From Persicirhabdus sediminis (lineage in GTDB: Bacteria; Verrucomicrobiota; Verrucomicrobiia; Verrucomicrobiales; Akkermansiaceae): a stretch of 64,000 nt of DNA. Of the stretch, positions 1 to 8,533 are shown one piece after another (the first letter of the stretch is position 1; each line of letters opens with the position of its first letter). Where the stretch lies: assembly GCF_016595495.1 (NCBI RefSeq), contig NZ_JAENIM010000041.1, positions 124,001 to 188,000 of the forward strand. The letters are read 5' to 3'. Below the pieces are notes generated by a model. The model did not search any database. It worked only from the letters and a program-made list of their open reading frames with translations, and was not told the DNA's origin. The translations under genes were made by a program, and so were the position numbers.

Positions 1-237
1 TTCAGGGTCACCACCCGCACCGAGTCCACGAGTAAGGTCGCGTCCGATCTGGATTTTCTCTTTGGCGACAGAAGTAGACAGCGAGCGCATGTCTGTATTG
101 ATGGTGAGCATGTCGATGCCACCAAAGCCGTCGAGGGCTGCGCGGTCGATGATGTTAGCGCCTGCGCCACCAATGCCTACGAGCTTGATAGCAGATTCGG
201 GGATCGTTTGTTGCGGATCATTTTTGTAACCGATCAT
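1..237 (-). CDS. ftsZ: Cell division protein FtsZ, N-terminal part (cut by window edge)
   Basis: This is the first 79 codons of the tubulin-like GTPase that forms the division ring. The visible part reads through the first nucleotide-binding loop (VGIGGAGANIIDR, around residues 21-33) and the segment with the INTDMRSL stretch, which matches the start of FtsZ where the N-terminal Rossmann fold begins. The rest lies outside the window. The ATG at 235-237 gives a short N-terminal extension before the fold; no clear Shine-Dalgarno sequence is seen upstream. It follows ftsA by 31 bp on the same strand, the usual ftsQ-ftsA-ftsZ order. Confidence 0.95.
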   Translation of the reverse strand, partial: MIGYKNDPQQTIPESAIKLVGIGGAGANIIDRAALDGFGGIDMLTINTDMRSLSTSVAKEKIQIGRDLTRGLGAGGDPE

Positions 238-268
238 AATAAATTTTTAGTGTGGAGTATGTGTTAAA

Positions 269-1495
269 TTAACCGAATGGCCAGATTGCTCGTCCTAATG
301 TTCGAACAAAACGGCTGATTTTGTTGCCGCCGGTGGTTGCTTGTCGTTCGCTATCGATTAGCTGAGCGTAGCGAATGAGACCGATAGCGGTGGCGTATTG
401 GGGAGATCTGAAGTTGGCGTGAACGCCGCTGATGTCTGGCTGATCAGCCTCGTAAACAGGGAGGTCAAAGACGCTGTTTACCAGCTGGGAAAAGCCACGC
501 ATCTGGCTGGCTCCACCAGTGAGGAAGACACCGGTGCCGACGCGGCTGAGTTCTTCTTTTGGTAGATTGTTTTTTACTAACTGGAGTGTTTCTTCCAGTC
601 GGTAGTTGATGATGCCATTGAGTGTTTCGCGCTCGATCTCTGTTTCTGTGAAACCTTTGTCGTCGGTAACGCGGATTTTTCCCACGTTGTGAGCCGGGTT
701 TCCGGAGGCGTCACCTTCTGTTTTTTTGACTTTCTCAGCCTCTGATAGAGGGATGCGAGTGACTAGGTGGATGTCATTGGTGACGTGCTCGCCGCCTACT
801 GGGATGCAGCCAGAAGCCGCGATTGAGCCATTGTGATAGAGAACGTAGTCGGTGGTGCCGCCGCCCATGTCGATGACTAAGGCGCCGGAATCTTTGCCTT
901 CGCGGTCCAGCGCCACGAGGGCTGAAGCGATAGGTGAAAATACAACATCATCCACTTCTAGCGGAATCTCACGCACGCATTTGATACTGTTTTGAATGCG
1001 TGTGCGGATGCCGTGAACGATGTGGTAGTCGACATCTAGTGTGCGCCCGTGAAGACCAACTGGGCTGACATTGTGGTCGTGGCCGTCGAGGCGGTAGTTG
1101 CGGATCAGAGAGTGGAGGTAAACGTTGTCGCTAGGAATGGATACATCTCTAGCAATTTCGGTAGCCTCGGTGACATGGCCGATGTGCACTTCCTCTTCCT
1201 CTTCTGGTAGACGGTAGGTGCCACGGTTGTTGACGCCTTTAATGTGTGATCCTGTGACCGCTAGAAATACGCTGTTAATTTCTACGTCGCTGAGGTCTTC
1301 AGCCTCCAGCAATGCGGATTTCACCCCAGCTCTAGCGAGCGGGTAATCTGAGATTTCTCCACGTCTAACCCCCGCTGAGCCATTTTCACTGACCGCAAGG
1401 ATTTTGAGCGAGTCGTCGGGTTTTACCTCAGCAACGACCATGCAGGTTTTGCTGGTGCCTATTTCAAGGCCGACATGAATTTTAGACTTCGCCAT
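269..1495 (-). CDS. ftsA: Cell division protein FtsA
   Basis: Actin-like ATPase that tethers FtsZ to the inner membrane and recruits the division machinery. At 408 aa it has the usual family length. Visible are the phosphate-1 motif GLEIGTSKTC near residue 9, an SHS2-type insert (about 85-170), the phosphate-2 motif VIDMGGGTTDY near 207 and the adenosine motif LTGGASQMRG near 324. The last 15 residues (FVRTLGRAIWPFG) form a short amphipathic, aromatic and basic helix like the FtsA membrane-targeting tail, so the protein appears complete. It sits between ftsQ and ftsZ and is probably co-transcribed with them. Confidence 0.95.
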   Translation of the reverse strand: MAKSKIHVGLEIGTSKTCMVVAEVKPDDSLKILAVSENGSAGVRRGEISDYPLARAGVKSALLEAEDLSDVEINSVFLAVTGSHIKGVNNRGTYRLPEEEEEVHIGHVTEATEIARDVSIPSDNVYLHSLIRNYRLDGHDHNVSPVGLHGRTLDVDYHIVHGIRTRIQNSIKCVREIPLEVDDVVFSPIASALVALDREGKDSGALVIDMGGGTTDYVLYHNGSIAASGCIPVGGEHVTNDIHLVTRIPLSEAEKVKKTEGDASGNPAHNVGKIRVTDDKGFTETEIERETLNGIINYRLEETLQLVKNNLPKEELSRVGTGVFLTGGASQMRGFSQLVNSVFDLPVYEADQPDISGVHANFRSPQYATAIGLIRYAQLIDSERQATTGGNKISRFVRTLGRAIWPFG

Positions 1496-1546
1496 AGATG
1501 TGGTATTAAAAAAGTTTTAATTATTACGTTTGGTGTGTGGAGAGGT

Positions 1547-2467
1547 TTATTGATTGGAGGGGGTATTCGTCTCAGCAGGTAGTTCAGGTGACTGGACAAA
1601 GCGCACTGGGATGTTCTTATCTGGAATAAGGTTAATGTGTGCGATTTGTCGACCTGTTTTCTTGCAGTGGTTCTGCGCTTGCAGCAAATCAGAGAGTTGA
1701 CGGTCATGGTCGTACAGGCCAAATATTGCCTCCGTGCCATCCATACAACTCGCTTGCATGGAATAAAAATTTAGCACCTCGACTTTGTCAAATCTCCACT
1801 GCTCATTATCCACTTTTTCTTGTGACAGCAGTATTAAATTGAGCGCCCGCTTGATCTCGGTGGAGCCAATCTCTTCGCCTAACTTGATTTTTCTATAATC
1901 TTCATCCGAGCATTTGATTAGCGGCAGGTCTTTGGCGTGTTGCCAATAATCAGCATGGCAGAAAAAGGGCACGCCCGATTTGTCTAGCAAAACGCCAGAA
2001 CCTATCCTGCGCGAGCCGTCATGAGCAACCCAGGCGCGAGCTTCGCGCTCTTCTATCTGCACTTTGATGGTGCCTGGTAGAATGCGCTCAATCTCACAGC
2101 TGATGACTTCTGGTTGATCAAGAATGCGTTGACGCGCGTCAGGGAGATCAATGGTGAGAACGTTCGCTTCTGTGTCGATGTTAGTGAGTTGGAGAAACCT
2201 GCGGTGGCTGAGATAACCATCAGTTTTCAGCTCGAGCTCTTGTAGCTGGTAGGCTTCATTTTCAATAAACATCTCACGTACGCCAATCGCAGCGGCGACA
2301 ATCAGGCCGGCGACGATAGCTAACAATAAGGTGGTTTTCATGGCAGACCTCAGAGCATGCATGGACTGGTGCATGACGATGCGCGGCGAGCTTACCTGCA
2401 AGTATTGCTTGCGGTAATCGCGGTCGCGGCGCGATCGTGGCGCTCTTGAGGTCCTGCGTTTTGCCAT
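1547..2467 (-). CDS. ftsQ: Cell division protein FtsQ
   Basis: Bitopic division protein of 306 aa. An arginine- and lysine-rich cytoplasmic N-terminus (about 1-43) is followed by one transmembrane helix (45-63) and a POTRA-like domain (about 75-145, with the sequence around LTNIDTEANVLTIDL and the EREARAWV segment), then the FtsQ beta domain. FtsQ bridges early and late division proteins in the periplasm. Its ATG lies one base past the ddl stop codon, which points to translational coupling. Sequence identity to FtsQ is weak as usual for this family, so the call leans on architecture and on position between ddl and ftsA. Confidence 0.88.
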   Translation of the reverse strand: MAKRRTSRAPRSRRDRDYRKQYLQVSSPRIVMHQSMHALRSAMKTTLLLAIVAGLIVAAAIGVREMFIENEAYQLQELELKTDGYLSHRRFLQLTNIDTEANVLTIDLPDARQRILDQPEVISCEIERILPGTIKVQIEEREARAWVAHDGSRRIGSGVLLDKSGVPFFCHADYWQHAKDLPLIKCSDEDYRKIKLGEEIGSTEIKRALNLILLSQEKVDNEQWRFDKVEVLNFYSMQASCMDGTEAIFGLYDHDRQLSDLLQAQNHCKKTGRQIAHINLIPDKNIPVRFVQSPELPAETNTPSNQ

Positions 2468-2468
2468 G

Positions 2469-3386
2469 TTACGAGCGTATAGTTAGCGAGAGTTCAGCTA
2501 TTCTAATACAAAGAGCTGGGAAGTCGATGCCAGAAGCGGCTGCTGACTTAGGTAATAGGCTGCTAGCAGTCATACCGGGAATGGTATTTGCTTCCAGTAC
2601 GTAAGGATTATTGTCGCTGTCTAGCAGGACGTCGACGCGTGAATAAACTTCGGTGCCGAGCGAGCGGTGAGCTTCTAACGCTGCCTGTTGGACTTTTTTT
2701 GTAGTCTCTTCATCGAGCTCAGCTGGGCAGAAATAATCGGTGCCTCCTTCGTTATTGAGCCATGGGTATTTATTGCTCATGTCATAGAAGCCACTGCGCG
2801 GGACAATGTGCACGATAGGCAGGGCTGTATCATCTAAGATGCCTACGGTGAGCTCTTTACCTTCAATAAATTGTTCGATTAGAATTTCCTCACCGTACTT
2901 GGCGGCGTCTTGTAGAGCTGGCTGGACGTCGGCTTGTTCTTTGACAATGTGGATGCCTACGCTGGATCCCTCGCGCGGTGGTTTTACCACGTAGGGAATA
3001 GGCATTTCTGGCTGCACGATGCCACGGCTACAGTCTATCATTTCTGATTTAGGTGTTGGCACACCAGCGGCTACAAAGGCTTCTTTGCTAGCTGCTTTAT
3101 CAAAAGCGAGTCGGCTGCTAGATGCGCCAGCACCAGTGTAAGCGATGCCCTTGGCGTCGAGAATATCTTGCAGGGTGCCGTCTTCTCCAAAGGTGCCGTG
3201 AATCGTATTGTAGCAGAGCTCCGTGCCCTCAGGCAGCTCAAGTTCGCTGCTAGTGACGTCTACAGCTACGGCATTATAGCCAGCGGTAGTAAGAGCTTCT
3301 AACACAGCGTTTCCTGATGCGAGTGATACTTGGCGTTCGGATCCAGGTCCGCCCATGAGGACGGCGATGAGAGTGTTCTTATTCAT
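2469..3386 (-). CDS. ddl: D-alanine--D-alanine ligase
   Basis: ATP-grasp ligase that joins two D-alanines for the peptidoglycan pentapeptide. The 305 aa protein has the N-terminal signature MGGPGSERQVSLASG (11-25), the ATP-grasp motif VVKPPREGSSVGI near 133, and the C-terminal metal- and substrate-binding region LEANTIPGMTASSLLP near 265. Length and motifs fit the shorter DdlB-type enzymes. It lies 13 bp after murC/murB and one base before ftsQ in the cell-wall/division cluster. Confidence 0.95.
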   Translation of the reverse strand: MNKNTLIAVLMGGPGSERQVSLASGNAVLEALTTAGYNAVAVDVTSSELELPEGTELCYNTIHGTFGEDGTLQDILDAKGIAYTGAGASSSRLAFDKAASKEAFVAAGVPTPKSEMIDCSRGIVQPEMPIPYVVKPPREGSSVGIHIVKEQADVQPALQDAAKYGEEILIEQFIEGKELTVGILDDTALPIVHIVPRSGFYDMSNKYPWLNNEGGTDYFCPAELDEETTKKVQQAALEAHRSLGTEVYSRVDVLLDSDNNPYVLEANTIPGMTASSLLPKSAAASGIDFPALCIRIAELSLTIRS

Positions 3387-3399
3387 GATGGTTTGTCAG

Positions 3400-5697
3400 T
3401 TAGAAATGGACTTGGTTGTCACCGATGATTTGCACTTCGGTTTCGAGATCGATGTTGCGTTGAGTTTTTGCTTTATCTTGGATGCGAGAAATCAGCTCTA
3501 GCACATCACTTGCAGTGGCTTTGCCGCGGTTGATGATGAAGTTTCCATGAGCCGCGGAAACCTGCGCATTGCCTTGGCTGGCTTCTTTCATACCGAGTTC
3601 GTCTACCAGTTTTCCAGCTGGGATTTCAGCTGGATTTTTAAAGATGCATCCGGCGCTAGCGGCAATGGGCTGCGATTCGCGGCGCTTTTGTTTCGACTCC
3701 GCGATGCGCTGGTGGATAGATGAGGTATCGGCGGGTGATCCGCGGAAGGTCGCTTGCAGAGCAAAGTTGCGGCGAATTTCTGGCACATTGCGGTAGAATG
3801 TTTTGATTTCGTCACGTGTGCGCGTGCGGATTTCTCCATCTTCATCGAGGAAGGTGACACTAACCACATGATCAAATGTCTCCCAGCCCATGGCTCCAGC
3901 ATTCATGCGCAGGCCACCTCCAACATTGCCTGGTACACCTTCCATCCACTCCATGTCGCCAAGTCCGTTAGCTTCGGCTACGCTGGTAATCTTTTTAAAG
4001 CGCACGCCAGAACCAGCGCTGATGAGGTTGCCGTCCACGGTGACTTCGGAGAACTCGCCGCCTTTGGGATGAATAACCGCGCCGCGGATACCACCGTCTC
4101 TAACGAGGAGGTTGGAGCCGCGCCCAATCACGCGCAAGGGAATGCTGCGTTCGCGTAAGTAGTTAGTCAGTTTTTGAAATTGGACGAAAGTTGTTGGTTC
4201 TAGCCAGAACTGAGCTGGGCCACCCACTAACATGGTGGTGTGGCGGCGCATTGGTTCGTAGAGTTTGTGTTTCATTTCCCCGCAGAAACGCATCATTTCT
4301 TCGAGCGTCTGCATGTCGTTGGCAATCTTGGTGCCAGCTTCGTGAACGTTGCCAGCTCCCAGAGTGATGAGCAGGTCTCCTTCCGCTAGTTGGTTGCCGA
4401 GCTGGTGGTGAGCGCTGCTAACAGCACCAATGTACTCAGCTGGTGTATCGCCGTGACGCGCCATGGCGTCTACGATCGTTTGGCCGGTGATGCCTTCTAT
4501 CGGCAGCTCGCTAGCTGGATAGATGTCGGTGATAAATACCCGATCGGCAGCCTGGAGAGCGGCGCCAAATTCATCGGCGAGTTTTTGAGTGCGTGAGAAT
4601 CGATGTGGCTGGAAGAGCACAACCAAGCGCTTTGGTTTTAGTGAACGCGCTGTTTGTAGAGTAGCCGCTAGTTCTGTTGGGTGATGACCGTAGTCATCAA
4701 TGATGCGCAGTGTTGGCGAGAGGTATTTGGTTTCAAATCGGCGCTTGGCTCCAGCAAAGCTAGAAAGCGCGCGGGCAATTTGTTGGTGGCTGACACCAGC
4801 TGTATCAGCAACTGCGATAGCTGCTAGGCTGTTAAGTACATTGTGGCGGCCTGGAATACCCAGCTCAATGCGGCCAAAATACTCGCCATTTTTTACTACG
4901 TCGAAATTCACTGTGCCACCAGTTTCTAGGATGTTAGTCGCTGTGAAATCAGCATTTTCAAAGCCGTAGGAGATGGTGTTTTCTCTATCGGCATTGAGTT
5001 TGCTAGCAACTGGACAGCCGGCAAAGTAGATGATAGGGCCAGATGTTTGGCTCTGCAGCTTGGTGAAGACCTCGCAGATATGATCTAGGCCGCTGTAAAA
5101 ATCGAGGTGTTCTTCCTCGATGTTAAGCATCACGGTTATAGCTGGCTGATAGAGAGCGAGCGTGCCGTCACTTTCATCACCCTCAGCGACCATCAATTCG
5201 CCAGCCGGATCCCAACAAGCATTGGTGCCAAGAACTGGAATTTCGGCTCCAACATAATGGCTAGGTTTGACTTCTCCCTGGCGCAGAATGTGAGCACACA
5301 TCGCAGAGGTGGTTGTTTTGCCGTGGGTGCCGGAGATGATGATACCTTTTTTGGTATGCAAGATGGCTGCTAGGCATTCTGCGCGGCGCATGGTTGGAAT
5401 ACCTAACTCTGTGGCTCGCGCGTAGGCTGGGTTTTCTGGACGGATGGCTGATGAATAGATGACGACTTCGGCGTCATCGACATCTTCGGCGCGATGCGGG
5501 CAGGAGAACATGAGGCCTTTGTTTTGCAGGCGTTCGGTTTCTCCGCTAGTCACTCGGTCGCAGCCACTCACTTTGTGGCCCATTCCCAAGAGCAGTGAAG
5601 CGAGTCCGCTCATTCCTGATCCGGCCACACCTATCAGGTGGACTCGCATCGGCTGGTCAGATTGGGTAAGTTTGCTGCTGAGGTCGGATATTTTCAT
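3400..5697 (-). CDS. murC/murB: Fused UDP-MurNAc--L-alanine ligase / UDP-MurNAc dehydrogenase (MurC-MurB)
   Basis: A single 765 aa reading frame carries two consecutive muropeptide enzymes. Residues 1 to about 455 are MurC: Rossmann motif LIGVAGSGMSGLA (21-33), ATP-binding GTHGKTTT (123-130) and the DDYGHHPTE substrate motif. From about 465 to the end is MurB: FAD-binding VIGRGSNLLVRDGG (522-535), the catalytic-loop region SAGCIFKNP and a C-terminal NIDLETEVQIIG. MurB reduces UDP-GlcNAc-enolpyruvate and MurC then adds L-alanine, so the fusion ties product to next enzyme, in reverse order along the chain. An internal ATG at codon 462 could in principle start MurB alone. The frame is open throughout with no sign of a break. 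Confidence 0.95.
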   Translation of the reverse strand: MKISDLSSKLTQSDQPMRVHLIGVAGSGMSGLASLLLGMGHKVSGCDRVTSGETERLQNKGLMFSCPHRAEDVDDAEVVIYSSAIRPENPAYARATELGIPTMRRAECLAAILHTKKGIIISGTHGKTTTSAMCAHILRQGEVKPSHYVGAEIPVLGTNACWDPAGELMVAEGDESDGTLALYQPAITVMLNIEEEHLDFYSGLDHICEVFTKLQSQTSGPIIYFAGCPVASKLNADRENTISYGFENADFTATNILETGGTVNFDVVKNGEYFGRIELGIPGRHNVLNSLAAIAVADTAGVSHQQIARALSSFAGAKRRFETKYLSPTLRIIDDYGHHPTELAATLQTARSLKPKRLVVLFQPHRFSRTQKLADEFGAALQAADRVFITDIYPASELPIEGITGQTIVDAMARHGDTPAEYIGAVSSAHHQLGNQLAEGDLLITLGAGNVHEAGTKIANDMQTLEEMMRFCGEMKHKLYEPMRRHTTMLVGGPAQFWLEPTTFVQFQKLTNYLRERSIPLRVIGRGSNLLVRDGGIRGAVIHPKGGEFSEVTVDGNLISAGSGVRFKKITSVAEANGLGDMEWMEGVPGNVGGGLRMNAGAMGWETFDHVVSVTFLDEDGEIRTRTRDEIKTFYRNVPEIRRNFALQATFRGSPADTSSIHQRIAESKQKRRESQPIAASAGCIFKNPAEIPAGKLVDELGMKEASQGNAQVSAAHGNFIINRGKATASDVLELISRIQDKAKTQRNIDLETEVQIIGDNQVHF

Positions 5698-5712
5698 GAA
5701 AATTCTGTTTTA

Positions 5713-6795
5713 TTAGGCTGATTCGATGGCGCCACAGATCTGGCTGGCGGCGTCTTTGATGGCAATAGAGGCTGATTTTTCTGCCATTTCAGCGAGCTGG
5801 TTACTTTCAAAAAGGATTTGGGTGAGGTCGGCTAACAATGACCCGCTATCAAGATCTGCTTCCTGGCGCAGTAGTGCTGCTCCAGCATCGGCAAAAACTT
5901 CAGCGTTTTTGGTTTGGTGGTCGTCAGCGGCGTATGGGTAGGGGACTAGTATGGAGGCCATCTCCAAGTAGGAAATTTCACTCAAGCTGGAGGCGCCGGA
6001 TCTGCATATTGTTAGGTCGCTGGCAGCGTAGGCGCTAGGCATGTCGTCGCAGAATGAAACAACGTGGTGGTTAGGGTGAGCGGCTGCAAGCTCGTTGACG
6101 CGATCAAAATCACGGTTTCCAGTTAGGTGGAGGAATTGCACATCAGGCATAGCTGACGCTGTAGTAGCGACTACGGTATTGAGCTGCTTGGCGCCCTGGC
6201 TACCACCCATGACGAGGATGGTTTTGAGCTCAGGATTGAGTTTCCATTTGGCTGCGGCGTCATCTCTGCTAGGGAGTTTGGTTAGCTCGCTGCGCACAGG
6301 AGTGCCGGTGATGACGACTTTGCTGTTGGGGAAGTAGCTGGATGCTTCTTCCAGACCTAGAAAAACGGCATTACACCAGCGGGAGGTTAGTCGATTTGCT
6401 TTTCCCGGTAGAGCGTTGGAGTCGTGGACAAAACTTTTCAGTCCCAATTTATGAGCCGCGTAGACAGGGGCCAGCGAGGTGAAGCCGCCCATGCCAAGCA
6501 CGGCATCAGCATTGAGCTCTTTGAGGATTTTTTTGCACTGACCAATGGTTTGCCACATCTTCGCCATGAAGGGCACCATTTTGATAGAAAATGTAGCTGG
6601 TTTGGCAATCGCAGGAATTGTGCGGAAATCTAGATCGCCGTATTTGCTAGATGCTTGAGCGTCTACTTTTTTCTCAGAAATAAGTAGGGTGACAGTGTGG
6701 CCGCGGCGGCGCATTTCTTCTGCTACGGCGATACCGGGAAATAGGTGGCCGCCTGTTCCTCCGCAGGCGATGACTACATTTAGTGATGATGGCAT
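5713..6795 (-). CDS. murG: UDP-GlcNAc:undecaprenyl-PP-MurNAc-pentapeptide GlcNAc transferase
   Basis: GT-B glycosyltransferase at the inner face of the membrane that converts lipid I to lipid II. Motifs are GGTGGHLFPGIAVAEEM near the N-terminus, MGGSQGAKQLN at mid-chain and the UDP-GlcNAc-binding segment RSGASSLSEISYLEM followed by PYPYAADDHQ, all typical of MurG. I place the start at the ATG at 6,795 (MPSSLNVV), giving 360 aa; the frame could extend to a TTG at 6,819, but this adds only a polar octapeptide. It is the first gene of the visible minus-strand cluster and ends 15 bp before murC/murB. Confidence 0.93.
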   Translation of the reverse strand: MPSSLNVVIACGGTGGHLFPGIAVAEEMRRRGHTVTLLISEKKVDAQASSKYGDLDFRTIPAIAKPATFSIKMVPFMAKMWQTIGQCKKILKELNADAVLGMGGFTSLAPVYAAHKLGLKSFVHDSNALPGKANRLTSRWCNAVFLGLEEASSYFPNSKVVITGTPVRSELTKLPSRDDAAAKWKLNPELKTILVMGGSQGAKQLNTVVATTASAMPDVQFLHLTGNRDFDRVNELAAAHPNHHVVSFCDDMPSAYAASDLTICRSGASSLSEISYLEMASILVPYPYAADDHQTKNAEVFADAGAALLRQEADLDSGSLLADLTQILFESNQLAEMAEKSASIAIKDAASQICGAIESA

Positions 6796-6969
6796 TCTCG
6801 ATGAGTGGTGAATGCGCAAAGTATGAGAAAAATGGATATATTCAGCAACGCTTAAATACTAATTTGCTGGAGGTTCTGCAGAGTGATAGCAATTTCTCAG
6901 ATGGTGAGAGGGAAAAATTCTAAAAGTCATCACGAGTCTATCAGAATTGTTGGTTTTTTGAGCTTGAGA

Positions 6970-7004
6970 AAAATAAAAGAGCGGCAGAAATTCTGCCGCT
7001 CTTT
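6970..7004 (-). terminator. Rho-independent terminator
   Basis: Arms AGAGCGGCAGAA and TTCTGCCGCTCT form a stem of about 12 bp. Read on the minus strand the stem is followed by TTTTATTTTT, so it ends the transcript of the secreted protein gene at 7,031-7,741 and insulates murG. Confidence 0.85.
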
Positions 7005-7030
7005 GTAGGAAAGAATGATGTTGTTATAGT

Positions 7031-7741
7031 TTATTCAAAGGTGACGAGAATCACGGCATCCTGGAGATCGTAGTAACTGTTATTTTCTTCTCCAATGTAT
7101 CCGTAGGCTTCAAAGAAATAGATGACTTCGCGGCGGCCTAAAGTAACGTTTCCATCTTCATCGATGAACTTTTTGATGAAGTCTGCCGCGTCGCCTTGAC
7201 CACTGTGACCAGTTACATCTGGAGCTTCATCTCCATCGATGCAGGCAACAAGAGTTAGGTACTTGCTGTTTTTATCCAAGTTGGTAGCACGCCAGTTAGC
7301 TCGGCTGCCGGTGTAACCATCTTGTTTGATGCGGAAGTCGATGCGGGTATTGCTGTTAACTACCTCACCTGTGCTGTTTGGGCCGTTAAGCACTTTTTCT
7401 GGTTGCACGTCACTACTTACACCTTGGAAGATACGTTGCCATGAGCCATTGGCTCCGACTCTGTACTCTACATAAATGTCACCTCTGGTCATTTCTGCAG
7501 CTTTGACGCGAATCATCATGCGTAGGCCGTCTACAGAGATTTCTATGGAGCCATCTTCTTCATCAATATCAACGATATCTGAGATGTCTGGGTAATCAAT
7601 GTCCCATTCAACTTGTGTTTTACTTCCCCAACCCACTGAGTCAGGTACAATGAGCTTACCCGTAGGAATCTCATCATTAGCGGCGACTGTGAGCGAGAAT
7701 AGAGCGGTCGCTAACAGGGTGATATAGCTTTTAATCTTCAT
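7031..7741 (-). CDS. Secreted protein of unknown function, divergent from pseudopilin cassette
   Basis: A 236 aa protein with a signal peptide (residues 1-21, cleaved about at VAA-NDE). The mature part is acidic and rich in beta-prone segments, with aromatic motifs such as GSWQRIF and SRANWRATN, and no recognised catalytic motif. I do not recognise the family. It is transcribed away from the pseudopilin-like genes that begin at 8,029 across a 287-bp AT-rich spacer, so shared regulation is possible. It resembles the 8,534 product only in general style: secreted, beta-rich and acidic. A structural or surface role is a guess. Confidence 0.75.
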   Translation of the reverse strand: MKIKSYITLLATALFSLTVAANDEIPTGKLIVPDSVGWGSKTQVEWDIDYPDISDIVDIDEEDGSIEISVDGLRMMIRVKAAEMTRGDIYVEYRVGANGSWQRIFQGVSSDVQPEKVLNGPNSTGEVVNSNTRIDFRIKQDGYTGSRANWRATNLDKNSKYLTLVACIDGDEAPDVTGHSGQGDAADFIKKFIDEDGNVTLGRREVIYFFEAYGYIGEENNSYYDLQDAVILVTFE

Positions 7742-7935
7742 ACTTATGTTTTTGTTATGTTAGTATGAGGGCTTTTTTGTTCCTTCCGACAAAATCTAAT
7801 TAGGCCCCTTGGACAGGACATGTTAAGTACTAAAATTAACGATTTAGTTCCAGTCGTTTGTTTCGGTTAATTTCTATCAAGCGATCGTATAAGTCGGTCA
7901 TTTAATTGCGTTTGATAGATTTTATGTTAAATCGA

Positions 7936-7964
7936 TTGACGGGTTGTCTGATAAGTTCATATTT
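7936..7964 (+). promoter_or_regulatory. Possible sigma-70 promoter for the pseudopilin cassette
   Basis: TTGACG, a 17-bp spacer, then ATATTT, about 65 bp before the ATG at 8,029, in an AT-rich divergent intergenic region. The -10 match is weak, so this is only a candidate. Confidence 0.3.
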
Positions 7965-8028
7965 GAGTGAAGGAAAGGGGATGCTAAACTGTTTTAGTTT
8001 GTCTGTCTATTTCTGATAATTTAATATT

Positions 8029-8523
8029 ATGAAGGTTCTAACTATTGTAAAAAGAGCCCCCCATAACTTAGTTGCATTGCTTCTATCACTTTCACTGGCT
8101 GAAAGCGTTGTAGCTCAAGCATCGAAGGTTGAAGTCGTCGAGTTGCAAACTGAGACAGAGCCGCGAAGCAGGCCACAGTCTCAAACTCAATATATAACTG
8201 ACAGCTCTAAACGTTACACCCGCGTGCCTAAGGGGGCAATTGTCTATCTACCGGAGCATATGCAACGGTTTGTGTCGGAACAAATGCCGCAGCGCGGTGT
8301 TGGTTATAAATATGTGAAATGGCAAGAGTTCACTAAGATTAATCGCAACCTTCTGACGACATTTGAGTTACCTGATAGCTTCCTAAGTCGTGACGTGGAG
8401 GAACCCTACACGGAAGATGAGTTAATCCGTTTTACCAGCCATAGCCGGATTGTGGTAACGACTCGAGGAGGCAAACCGACTCGAGCTGGAAATAACCCTC
8501 GGTTGATGAATACTAACAAATAA
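8029..8523 (+). CDS. Secreted protein of unknown function (cassette gene 1)
   Basis: 164 aa. A basic N-terminus plus hydrophobic stretch (about 10-30, ending ESVVAQA) acts as signal peptide. The mature protein is polar, with a Q/R/S/T-rich linker (about 38-55), then a segment containing PKGAIVYLPEHMQRFVSEQ and a threonine- and arginine-rich tail (TTRGGKPTRAGNNP). No known domain or catalytic motif is seen. It is the first of five plus-strand genes spaced by 10 bp or less, so it is very likely part of the same operon as the three pseudopilin-like genes. Confidence 0.75.
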   Translation: MKVLTIVKRAPHNLVALLLSLSLAESVVAQASKVEVVELQTETEPRSRPQSQTQYITDSSKRYTRVPKGAIVYLPEHMQRFVSEQMPQRGVGYKYVKWQEFTKINRNLLTTFELPDSFLSRDVEEPYTEDELIRFTSHSRIVVTTRGGKPTRAGNNPRLMNTNK

Positions 8524-8533
8524 TCGCAGGACA

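Noticed and set aside
3754-4158. 134-aa ORF opposite the MurB part of murC/murB
   Set aside because: It lies over conserved MurB motifs on the other strand and has no start signal.
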